Positions 54,552 through 62,885 of a stretch of 64,000 nt of DNA are shown piece by piece; within the stretch, counting starts at the first letter, position 1; each line of letters opens with the position of its first letter. Source of the DNA: Eubacteriaceae bacterium (GTDB lineage Bacteria > Bacillota > Clostridia > Eubacteriales > Eubacteriaceae). The translations under genes and the position numbers were made by a program. Under the pieces are notes generated by a model. It was given only the letters and a program-made list of their open reading frames with translations. It had not been told where the DNA came from and ran no database searches. The DNA is taken from contig JAAYJS010000018.1 in assembly GCA_012522805.1 (NCBI GenBank), forward strand, positions 1-64,000, in the 5' to 3' direction.

Positions 54552-55237
54552 CTACAGCCAACCTTGCTCCATCCAATAACGATTGTCTAAAGTCAGAGGT
54601 TGGCCTTTTTTAATGATGTCCTTTTGCATCTTTCTACAAAGCCTAAATTTTAATTTTGTCGCGATCGTTTGTGTCGCCATACGGGGCGATTTGTAGCGAC
54701 TTGCGATTTTTTTGATCTTTTTTAAAATGGCGGTTTTTCTTTTTTGGGAGAGTTCATCCCAATAGATGCTTTCCATCAAGGCGAAACCCACTTTTTTGAT
54801 ATCGGAGATACCCAACCAACTGAGGGCGGTCGCCACGTCTTTTTGAGCGGCACCATTGGGTGCGCCGATGCTCTGTGTCAGGATAACCGCAGACTTTGTA
54901 AACATCTTGGCCTTGGGCGGTGCATCATGAAATGGCAGGCGAAATGCTCCAACAGAGTTTTGATTTGTCCCGGTGCACGCATAACGTACACGGGGTAAGC
55001 GAAGACGATGACATCCGCCGCTAACATCGCATTCCAAATAGGCATGGTTTTTTCGGTGTGGGGGCAGGCCTCTTCTCCCTCAAAAAAACATTTTTTGCAC
55101 CCAACACAAAAAGAAGGACCGTCTTTGGGTAAGTAAAACTCTTGGATTCGGTGCTCCCGCAGCTCCGATAGGAAGGCCTCTTTTATTTGATAGGTACATC
55201 CTCGAATCTCCGTACCATTGATAACAACTATGTTCAT
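54552..55237 (-). pseudogene. NADPH-dependent FMN reductase/flavodoxin-fold protein with frameshift
   Basis: The 5' part (ATG 55237, GAGG upstream) reads MNIVVINGTEIRGCT, CVGCKKCFF and VYVMRAPGQIKTLLEH in one frame. From about 54915 the continuation (KSAVILTQSIGAPNGAAQKD...) is in the next frame. A missing base near 54905-54925 within CCAAGGCCAAG restores MMHRPRPKMFTKSAV. Fused length would be about 228 residues, a normal size for this flavoprotein family. The product as read would be non-functional. Confidence 0.85.
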
Positions 55238-55363
55238 CAGCAACCTCATAATTTATTGATATTTTCATTGTACGGCACAGGGCTTTATGAAAGATTAATA
55301 GCGAGTGCGTTCAATTGTAAATCAAAGATAGACCATCAATAACATCATAGTTTTGCAACAGAG

Positions 55364-55411
55364 CGTCGGTCCAAGCTGCAAAGTGTGAACACCCTGCAGC
55401 TTGGACCGACG
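55364..55411 (-). terminator. Strong hairpin after the CoA-transferase
   Basis: CGTCGGTCCAAGCTGCA and its exact complement (17-bp arms, 14-base loop) 30 bases after the stop; the T-run is weak. Confidence 0.7.
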
Positions 55412-55440
55412 GTTAAAAGGATTGGAGTTGGCCGGTCCCA

Positions 55441-56775
55441 TTACCAAATTTTCAAAGCTTCTGCTTCTTTTCTCAGTTCTTCTCTAAAATCCGGGTGTGC
55501 AATGCCGATCAGGGCTTCGACTCTTTCGGAGACATTTAAGCCTCGCAACCAAGCGACACCGTATTCTGTGACCACATAGTCCACGTCGTTTCTGGAGGTC
55601 GTCACCGCTGCGTTTTTGTGAAGGAAGGGTACAATTTTAGAGCGCAGCACTTTGTTGCCGTCTTCACCCTTCGTTTGATAGGTCGCATGCATGGCAATGA
55701 TGGACTTACCGCCCTTGGACATCTGCGCACCCATGACAGTTTCCGATTGACCGCCGGTTCCGGACCACTGTACGCCGCCAACGGTTTCCGAGGCACATTG
55801 TCCGAACAGGTCGATCTCCAAGGAAGCGTTGATGGATACAAACTTGTTGCAGCGCCCGATGGTATAAGGGTCGTTGGTAAAGGTACAGGATTTAAAGAGT
55901 ATGGAGGGGTTGTTGTCGATGTAGTCGTAAAGTCGCTGACTGCCCATGGTAAAAGAGCAAACGGAATAGCCGTCGTATAACCCTTTTTGTGTGTTGTCCA
56001 CCGCACCGCATTCCAGAAGGTCGATCATGGTTTCCGTAAACATCTCGGTATGGATGCCCAAATGCTTTTTGTTGCGCAACTCGTGGGCGACGGCATTGGG
56101 GATATTGCCGATCCCCAATTGGATGGTGGAGCCGTCTTCAATAAGGTCGGCAATGTACTTTCCGATGGTCGCGTCGGTCTCGGTGTAGGGAGCTAAATTG
56201 GCAATGGGAATGGGTCGGTCGGACTCCACCAAGGCATCCACTTCGGATATGTGGACATTCGAATCGCCAAAAGTTCTGGGGAAATTCGGATTGACTTCCA
56301 ATATGGTGAAGGCGCCTTTGTCGATGAGATCTCTCTCGTAAATGGCAGAGACGGATAGAGAGAAATAGCCGTGGCTGTCCATGGGGGATACCGTTGCTAT
56401 GACCACCGGACGGCGGTTCTCGTAGGTGATGCGGTCCATGACTTTGCGGAGTACGGAGGTAGAACTTTGGGGAATCGCACTGACCAGTTTATCTTCATGG
56501 GCTTCTCTCAATGCTTTTGAGAAAAACCATCCGTTGTGGCTTAAAATGCCTCGCATTTCCGGATCTTTAAAGACCGGGTAATCCTGCAAAGGCAGGCAGG
56601 TATTCAAGGTGCAATTTTTGACTCCGGTATTTTTGAGATGCTGCAATTTTTCCATAATAGCCGTTGGTTCGCCGGCTGCCTGAGCGGAAAAAATATAATC
56701 TCTGTCGCGGATTAATTCCAAAGCTTTTTCAGCGGTCATGACTTTTTCTTTATAGGTTTCTTGTATGGTTTTCAT
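55441..56775 (-). CDS. Acetyl-CoA hydrolase/transferase family CoA-transferase
   Basis: 444 residues, the length of 4-hydroxybutyrate/butyryl-CoA:acetate CoA-transferases. Catalytic Glu in GIHTEMFTETM, the GIGNIPNAVAHEL loop and MSKGGKSIIAMHATYQTK near the end. It moves CoA between short-chain acyl groups. AAAGGAATC before ATG. Follows an MFS carrier by 45 bases. Preferred acyl acid is not resolved by sequence alone. Confidence 0.92.
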   Translation of the reverse strand: MKTIQETYKEKVMTAEKALELIRDRDYIFSAQAAGEPTAIMEKLQHLKNTGVKNCTLNTCLPLQDYPVFKDPEMRGILSHNGWFFSKALREAHEDKLVSAIPQSSTSVLRKVMDRITYENRRPVVIATVSPMDSHGYFSLSVSAIYERDLIDKGAFTILEVNPNFPRTFGDSNVHISEVDALVESDRPIPIANLAPYTETDATIGKYIADLIEDGSTIQLGIGNIPNAVAHELRNKKHLGIHTEMFTETMIDLLECGAVDNTQKGLYDGYSVCSFTMGSQRLYDYIDNNPSILFKSCTFTNDPYTIGRCNKFVSINASLEIDLFGQCASETVGGVQWSGTGGQSETVMGAQMSKGGKSIIAMHATYQTKGEDGNKVLRSKIVPFLHKNAAVTTSRNDVDYVVTEYGVAWLRGLNVSERVEALIGIAHPDFREELRKEAEALKIW

Positions 56776-56820
56776 GGTTGATTCCTTTCTTAATCTTTGA
56801 ATCTGTGAAATATTTAAAGT

Positions 56821-58029
56821 TTATCTTCCGGTTTCAGGTAGCAGGAAGGAGCCTAGGAAAAAGGTTAGGCTTACCCCTAAGGCGATGTACAATCCGACGG
56901 CATAACCCATATGATCGATGGCAATACCGATCAGGTAGTAAACGACGGTTACGACGATATAGGAAATGGCCCAAAACAAACCCATCACTTGAGTGAGCTT
57001 GCCGGGAGTCATATTCGGTAGTTCTTGGGGGATCATCACCAAGGATGTGATAGGTAAAAACATAAAGGTACCGATGGCCAAGGCGGCAATGGCGGCGACG
57101 GTGCCGTTGGAGGCATTAAACATGACCAGACCACTCAGGGTCATCAGCAATCCGCAAAGTCGGATAACCGGTAGACGTTTGTTGAATTTTTTAGATAACC
57201 AAATGGCTAAAACCGTTCCGATGACACCTCCAATAGCGGTGAGGGTACTCAGGGCTTTGGCATCGATGACAGCAAAAGTTGAAATTGGGAAAATATTGAG
57301 TAGGACCAAGTAAAAAGTCAAGGAGCCGCAATAAGTCAGGGGCAACAACCAGTTAATTTTTTCTTTCATGGCATCGATAATGGTGTAATGCTCGTCGGCG
57401 CTGTTGGTAGTGGTCTTCTTTTGGGTTAGGGCAAAGTCTTCACCGAAAACCAGCCATAGAACAAAGAGAATGCCGGATATGGCAGCGAAAAAAGCCATGC
57501 TTTTTTGCCAAGTTTCAAGCCAAGCGATGACCGGACCTACGATTAAAAGAGCGATGATGCCCCCGACGTTGTAGGCAACAGAGTTTAAAGCGTTGACCGT
57601 GGGGCGGGCGGTGGGTGAAAAGTACTGTATGACAACGGGGCTGAAGTAGACAACGAACAATGCGCCACCAAAGCCCATGACGAAGCGTCCTAGGATAAAA
57701 ATCGTGTAAGCAGGAGCCATGATGGCGATGATGCTGCCCAATACGATCAGCAATGCGGCAAGCCCGATGGATTTTTTAGGGTAAAGTTTGGTGAGGATGG
57801 CTGCAGCTAAAAAGTTGCCGATAATTTTAGCCAGGGTCACCGCGTTGGAAATAAATGTGGCGGAAGCAAAACCGGTTAAATGGAAGTGCTCCATAATTTG
57901 CGGTGTTAAGGTACTGCCCGCAATCCAATTGACTGCGAAGAATGCGTAGGTAAAAAACATGATGGTCTCTATGATAATCGAACGGCCGGATGTTGAAGTT
58001 TCCTTTGTGGCGACGGTGTGAGTGGACAT
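56821..58029 (-). CDS. MFS transporter (CP/NNP-like)
   Basis: 402 residues, 12 membrane segments. FGGALFVVYFSPVVIQYFSPTARPTVNALN corresponds to the loop between TM4 and TM5 of cyanate/nitrate-type carriers. AAAGGAGATACC precedes ATG. Co-transcribed with the CoA-transferase, it may import the organic acid that the transferase activates (inference). A LysR-type palindrome lies 101 bases upstream of the start. Confidence 0.88.
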   Translation of the reverse strand: MSTHTVATKETSTSGRSIIIETIMFFTYAFFAVNWIAGSTLTPQIMEHFHLTGFASATFISNAVTLAKIIGNFLAAAILTKLYPKKSIGLAALLIVLGSIIAIMAPAYTIFILGRFVMGFGGALFVVYFSPVVIQYFSPTARPTVNALNSVAYNVGGIIALLIVGPVIAWLETWQKSMAFFAAISGILFVLWLVFGEDFALTQKKTTTNSADEHYTIIDAMKEKINWLLPLTYCGSLTFYLVLLNIFPISTFAVIDAKALSTLTAIGGVIGTVLAIWLSKKFNKRLPVIRLCGLLMTLSGLVMFNASNGTVAAIAALAIGTFMFLPITSLVMIPQELPNMTPGKLTQVMGLFWAISYIVVTVVYYLIGIAIDHMGYAVGLYIALGVSLTFFLGSFLLPETGR

Positions 58030-58129
58030 GGTATCTCCTTTCTAAGATCATTTACTTCTTAGAACCTATCAAAAAAAACAAAATCAGAATATAATAAATT
58101 GCTTGCAAGCGTTTAACTTGATTACAGCT

Positions 58130-58144
58130 TATCATATTCTGATA
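58130..58144 (-). promoter_or_regulatory. LysR-type operator palindrome
   Basis: TATCA-TATTC-TGATA fits T-N11-A with 5-bp arms, between the damaged LysR gene and the MFS/CoA-transferase operon. Confidence 0.6.
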
Positions 58145-58213
58145 GGTGATAGGATACCACTTGGGCATCTATCATGAGTAGAATTCATGATAGAAAAGAA
58201 AGCACTGCGGTGT

Positions 58214-59096
58214 CATAGTATTCGGTTTTTGAGACAGATATCAATAAAACTTTTCATTTGCCTGGTTCGCACCTTGGACTTTAAATAAACGAGCTTTAAA
58301 GACCAAGGAAAGGTGGGGTTTTCAGATGAACTTGGTGTATTTTTTTTGATGAATAATTGTCGATAAGGGGTTTAGGTAAAATGGATACCCCCTGATTTGC
58401 GGCGACCATTTCGATGATTAAATCCCATTGGTTGCTTTCAAAAACGATGTTGGGTTCAAATCCGGCTTGGCGACAGGTGTCGACAAACACACCGTGATAC
58501 ATAAAATCTTTTTCGACTTGAAAAAACTTTTCGCGATGCAAGGTGGCAAAATCCACGGTGTCGGCTGACCTCAAACGGTGGCTGTTTCCAACTAAGAGCA
58601 CTGCCTCGGATGTAAAGACTTTGTGTATGACAAAGCGGTCGTCGTCGAAGGGGGTAATGGCAACGCCCATATCCAATTCATTTTCCAACAGTTTCTCGAT
58701 GATGTGGGTGGAGGTGGCGTCGTTGATCGTTAAGGACACAGAAGGTATCTTTTTTTTGAATTCGTAGATGACGGAATAAAAGAAAATACTGCCGGCCGTC
58801 GGGGGCAATCCGAAACGCAAAACATCGTCCTGTTTTCCCAGTTCATCGTAGAGGATCTTTTTCTTTTCGTCGTAATAATCAAAAAAGTCTTTTGCAAACC
58901 GGTAAACCAGCTCTCCCTGCTTTGTCAGGGTCAGCTTTCTACGAGAACGGTCGATGAGGGTCGTTTGCAACTCCTCCTCTAAATTACGCACGGCTTTGCT
59001 GACGGCGGATTGACTGATATAATTTTTTTCAGCGGCTTTTGTAAAGCTTTCACACTCGACGGTGTGTACAAAATACGCTAAGTTTAAAAAGGGCAT
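58214..59096 (-). pseudogene. LysR-family regulator with a C-terminal frameshift
   Basis: From ATG 59096 (GGAGTG upstream): HTH FTKAAEKNYISQSAVSKAVR, then a periplasmic-binding-like effector domain. The ORF ends early at KTPPFLGL. In the next frame the sequence continues TFPWSLKLVYLKSKVRTRQM to TGA 58214, the normal LysR ending (PPFPWSL). Restoring one T in CCTTT near 58315 fixes it. Without it the last ~35 residues are lost; the DNA-binding domain and most of the effector domain remain, so partial function is possible. Confidence 0.88.
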
Positions 59097-59259
59097 GGCA
59101 CACTCCATAAGCATTTCAGTTTCAATTCGATCAAACCACAAGCGGTTGCTTTGACTATAACAAAAAATCATGAAAGAAATCTGATTTGATGAATCAATTC
59201 AAAGAAATTGTAGAAATTATAAGGGATGGTTTGAACAGACCATCCATAAAGAAAACAAA

Positions 59260-59296
59260 ACGAACCGATTTTTTTAAAAACAAAAAGTCGGTTCGT
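59260..59296 (-). terminator. Terminator after the esterase gene
   Basis: ACGAACCGA/TCGGTTCGT stem with T-rich flanks; a second small hairpin (GGATGGT/ACCATCC) lies at 59224-59245. Confidence 0.65.
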
Positions 59297-59337
59297 CAGT
59301 CGCGTCCATCAATTGCAGGGACGCCATGAAGTTGTAA

Positions 59338-60090
59338 TCAAATGACGCCCTTTTCCTGTAAGATATTTAAAAAATAAACGATTTGTATCCGCCACCAAGG
59401 CCAATCGTGGTTCACATCGTATCCCCAATAATCCACAAAGGCCGGTATTTGCTTTGCAAGAAAAGCGGCTTCTAATTTTCGGGTGTCCTCTATGCTCGGT
59501 TCCTCCCAAGCGCCCTGTCCGGTACAGACGATGATGTTGCCCCTTCGGTACTTGTCCAAAAACCAAGGATCGTAGAGATTCCACAAATAATCCGTGGGGG
59601 AGTTTTCATAAACGCCGATATCACTGCCGTAATCGCCGACGAAAAACCGTGCATCGTATATACCGCTTAAAGCGATGGTCGTGTCAAAGACATCCGGGTG
59701 TCTTAAATAAAAATTCATGGCGTGGTAGCCGCCCATGCTGCAGCCGGTGGCGATCATGGCGCCCTGGTAGCCGCTTAAGTGCTTAACCGTTGGGATAAAC
59801 TCTTCAACGATATAGCGATCGTAGCGGTTGTGCATCTGACCCTTGTCGTGGGGCGAAGCATTTTGATTCAACCAAGATTCATAGTCCACGGAATCCGGTG
59901 TAAAAACTTGAATAGCACCGGATTGAATGAACCCGCGGCACGCTTCTATCATGCCGAAGTCTTCGTACTCATAATAACGACCGCCGGAAGAGGGGAAAAC
60001 CACCATGGGTTTGCCGCTGTGTCCGTAGGTTTTAAAAAACATTTCGCGATTTAAATGTGCACTGTAATGTTGATGTTGCTCAATTTTCAA
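59338..60090 (-). CDS. Alpha/beta-hydrolase, esterase-D-like
   Basis: 250 residues. The nucleophile elbow is ATGCSMGGYHAM (Ser in CSMGG), and the His is expected in VNHDWPWWR near the C-terminus. No signal peptide. Starts inside the end of the ATP-grasp gene (4-base overlap), so translation is coupled. The usual esterase-D substrates are small acyl esters; here it may release or process the product of the ATP-grasp ligase (inference). Confidence 0.88.
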   Translation of the reverse strand: MKIEQHQHYSAHLNREMFFKTYGHSGKPMVVFPSSGGRYYEYEDFGMIEACRGFIQSGAIQVFTPDSVDYESWLNQNASPHDKGQMHNRYDRYIVEEFIPTVKHLSGYQGAMIATGCSMGGYHAMNFYLRHPDVFDTTIALSGIYDARFFVGDYGSDIGVYENSPTDYLWNLYDPWFLDKYRRGNIIVCTGQGAWEEPSIEDTRKLEAAFLAKQIPAFVDYWGYDVNHDWPWWRIQIVYFLNILQEKGVI

Positions 60091-61283
60091 TGGTTCTCCT
60101 CCTCCAGTCGACTGATGTAGTCGATGATTTCCATCATCTTCTCTTCGGTTTCACAACGAAACAAATAACCGTAATTACCCATGACGGCAGAGAAAATATC
60201 CGGCATCTCCACATTGGATAGGATGTACTCACCGTAGTTGTGGTCGATATCCTCTCTGGAATGTACGTAATGTCTGCGGTGTTTCCGGGCGATGTAGCAG
60301 CAATAATAGGGACGTGTAATCGGAGCAGAAAAATCCTCTCCCAATACGATGTTGGCGTATTCGCTGTACATGTCGATATCGTTGGCATAGTTGAACATAT
60401 CCATGGTCATGCCACCCGGTGGACGGCAATTAACCTCTAAACCGACCAATTGACCGGTATCTTTTAACCTGAAAAATTCAAAATGGAAGAAGCGCTCCTT
60501 AACATTAAAAGCTTCCACACATTTTTTTCCGGCTTCCTCTAAGTCCTTGGGAATGTCCCTGGGAATATAATAATACATATCTGTATCGTCTTCGATGATA
60601 TCCAAAACCGGCTTGTCGTAAATCAGGGTGGACATAAACACCACATTGCCATCGCGGTCTGTTAAACCGTCGAAGGTGACGATGTCGCCGTCGACGTAAG
60701 CTTCCATGATGTAGGGGATGCGATCGCCGGTAATGAGTTGGTCCTCCCGATCTCTAAAAAAATGGGCCAGCTCTTCGCCGTTCTGGATATTATGGGTGTC
60801 CAAGGCGCCAACACCGATATTCGGTTTGATGCAAACAGGGTAGCCCAATTCTTTGGCCAGCAATTTGGCATCGTCCTGACCGGTAAACACACGGCCTTCT
60901 GCTACGGGAATACCGATTTGGCGATACACTTCCTTCATGGCGGATTTGGCTTTGATCCGATCCATATCTTCATTTTTAAATCCACTAACATTGAAATCCG
61001 TCCGCAAGGCGGCGTCCAATTCCAACCAATGCTCGTTTTGGGATTCTATGCGATCGATCTTACCGTACTTGTGGGTAAAAAAACCGCAGGCTTTTAAGAC
61101 TTCGTCGTAGTTTTCTAAAGAATCCACTCGGTAGTACTCGGTTAAGGCATCTCTTAATTCCTGGGTCAGGCCTTCGTAGGGTGTGTCGCCGATACCCAAC
61201 ACCTTGACCCCTTTTTCATTGAGACGAAAGACAAAATTTTGAAAATTGTCCGGGAAATGTGGTGAGATAAAAATATAGTTCAT
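60087..61283 (-). CDS. ATP-grasp ligase (carbamoyl-phosphate-synthase-large-subunit-like)
   Basis: 398 residues. A Rossmann-like N-terminal domain (FISPHFPDNFQNFVFRLNEKG), then ATP-grasp: SAMKEVYRQIGIPVAEG, IKPNIGVGALDT, the nucleotide-binding EAYVDGDIVTFDG and the metal/phosphate site GLEVNCRPPGG. The family forms amide or peptide bonds with ATP. Paired with an esterase through an ATGA-type overlap. The acid and amine partners are unknown. Confidence 0.88.
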   Translation of the reverse strand: MNYIFISPHFPDNFQNFVFRLNEKGVKVLGIGDTPYEGLTQELRDALTEYYRVDSLENYDEVLKACGFFTHKYGKIDRIESQNEHWLELDAALRTDFNVSGFKNEDMDRIKAKSAMKEVYRQIGIPVAEGRVFTGQDDAKLLAKELGYPVCIKPNIGVGALDTHNIQNGEELAHFFRDREDQLITGDRIPYIMEAYVDGDIVTFDGLTDRDGNVVFMSTLIYDKPVLDIIEDDTDMYYYIPRDIPKDLEEAGKKCVEAFNVKERFFHFEFFRLKDTGQLVGLEVNCRPPGGMTMDMFNYANDIDMYSEYANIVLGEDFSAPITRPYYCCYIARKHRRHYVHSREDIDHNYGEYILSNVEMPDIFSAVMGNYGYLFRCETEEKMMEIIDYISRLEEENH

Positions 61284-61433
61284 TGAGCATTCTCCTTTTG
61301 CTTGTTAGAGTATTTTATCATTTTATGTTAACGTTGACAATGTTGGGTGTACAATGTCCGAATGGTTGTTGCATGGTCGAATCATCTTCGCTAAGAGATA
61401 CAGGGAAGCATTTGATGGCCACGCTTAAACACA

Positions 61434-62093
61434 TTAAAATAAAGGCGCATCGGAAACATAATACCAATCCATACCATGGATGTGAATGATGGCGTCTCCC
61501 TCTTCGCCGGTATCGATGTTAAAAGTCGTATAACCCGGTGCCATGCCGTAGGTTTTAACCTCATAAACTTCTATGGAAATGCTGGTTCGACTTACCTGAA
61601 GAACCCGGTACAAGGCGGCGTAGGCATCCGTATCCGTCCGATACTGCAGGGTGTTGCTATCGGATCCGTCTTCATGTTTTCCAAAATAATAATAATGGCC
61701 CAAATTGTCCGTCCACTGACCCGCAATCGAGTTGATGAGATCCGTTTGGGCTTCTCGGTCGACAAATCGGAAAAAGGCAGAGACGATGGCGCTCTGTCTG
61801 CCACTTTCATCCACTGCTATGCTGTTGACGTGAACGTCCTGATCCAGCACCAGGGGCTTTTGGTATCGGGCGCTTGTGGTATCGGGATCGCTGCCATCCA
61901 AGGTGTAGTAAACTGTTACATTATTTCCTTTAGGCGGTGTGATGGTTAAAGTTTGAGGTGCTTCGTATTTTTTTTCAACTAAGGAATATTCCGGCGGTTG
62001 CAACACTTCCTCTTCTGTGGTGGGTTTTTGTTGACAGCCCCAAAAAGTAAAGATCGATGCGAGGATGACGAGGACTAATAATATCTTTTTCAT
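61434..62093 (-). CDS. Lipoprotein with a chitobiase/beta-hexosaminidase C-terminal (CHB_HEX_C_1) domain
   Basis: 219 residues from ATG 62093 (GGGGAGAACC upstream). Lipobox FTFWGC, then a VTVYYTLDGSDPDTTSARYQKPL domain typical of CHB_HEX_C_1 beta-sandwich, and a C-terminal region with many aromatic residues. Probably cell-surface and membrane-anchored; the binding partner is unknown. Confidence 0.85.
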   Translation of the reverse strand: MKKILLVLVILASIFTFWGCQQKPTTEEEVLQPPEYSLVEKKYEAPQTLTITPPKGNNVTVYYTLDGSDPDTTSARYQKPLVLDQDVHVNSIAVDESGRQSAIVSAFFRFVDREAQTDLINSIAGQWTDNLGHYYYFGKHEDGSDSNTLQYRTDTDAYAALYRVLQVSRTSISIEVYEVKTYGMAPGYTTFNIDTGEEGDAIIHIHGMDWYYVSDAPLF

Positions 62094-62243
62094 TGTGGTT
62101 CTCCCCATGGTAGTTTGTTCTATTTTACCATAAATTCCATTCGCTTAATAGCTGGGTAAAGGCTATCGACGATGGCGCTTTCTCATTTTAAAACATCCTT
62201 TTAAGCTAAGTAGCCTATAATGGACTCAACTAGAAGGAGGTCT

Positions 62244-62561
62244 ATGATGAAGAAGAAGACGGGATTTATTTTTATGGGCCCTTACGACCCCAAGGTCCAC
62301 CATGCAACTTTTGATACCAAGGTCTTTACCGGCAACATCTGCACTGCCTGCAATTTAGAGGAGGCAAAAGAAGTGGCTTGTCGGATGATGGCCGACGGTG
62401 TCGGTATGATCGAGTTGTGCGGCGCCTTCGGTGCTGAAGGTGCACAGGAAATCATCAAAGCGACGGAGGGCAAGGTGGCGGTTGGCTATGTCGTTCACGA
62501 TCGGGAACAGGATCCGCTATTCGAAGAATTTTTTAAAAAGAAAAAGCCCCAAAACGATTGA
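62244..62561 (+). CDS. DUF6506 family protein
   Basis: 105 residues from ATG 62244 (AAGGAGG 5 bases upstream). Family pattern: GFIFMGPYDPKVHHAT, then ADGVGMIELCGAFGAEGAQEI and a C-terminal VGYVVHDREQDP. Such small proteins have no known function. A terminator follows. Confidence 0.8.
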   Translation: MMKKKTGFIFMGPYDPKVHHATFDTKVFTGNICTACNLEEAKEVACRMMADGVGMIELCGAFGAEGAQEIIKATEGKVAVGYVVHDREQDPLFEEFFKKKKPQND

Positions 62562-62583
62562 CCATGGACATAAATTTTCATGT

Positions 62584-62613
62584 AAGACAGCTGAAGCTGT
62601 CTTTTTAAATTTT
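62584..62613 (+). terminator. Terminator after DUF6506 gene
   Basis: AAGACAGC-TGAA-GCTGTCTT then TTTAAATTTT. Confidence 0.85.
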
Positions 62614-62885
62614 GGCTCGTTGAAACGGCTTTGCCATTCATCGCTATGGGGTCTCCTCGTCACGAAAATTAGCGAAAATTTATTGGGGAAAGATTGAATT
62701 TGATCCCTTGTCAGGTTATAGTTAAGCTCGAAGGAATGATATAAGAAGATCACGTTTAGTGGCTTTAAAGAAGGTCTGATAGCCCTTTTTTGAAAGAGGA
62801 TAGGGCTGTCGTAGGATTAGAAAAAAATTAAACCATTTCGACTGCATTGAAAATTCTAAAATGCCCATACATTCAAGGAGGAACC
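62614..62885. other. Leader region before malic enzyme
   Basis: No convincing ORF. AGCCCT...AGGGCT (around 62779-62809) can fold. AAGGAGG is present just before ATG 62886. No known riboswitch recognised. Confidence 0.45.
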
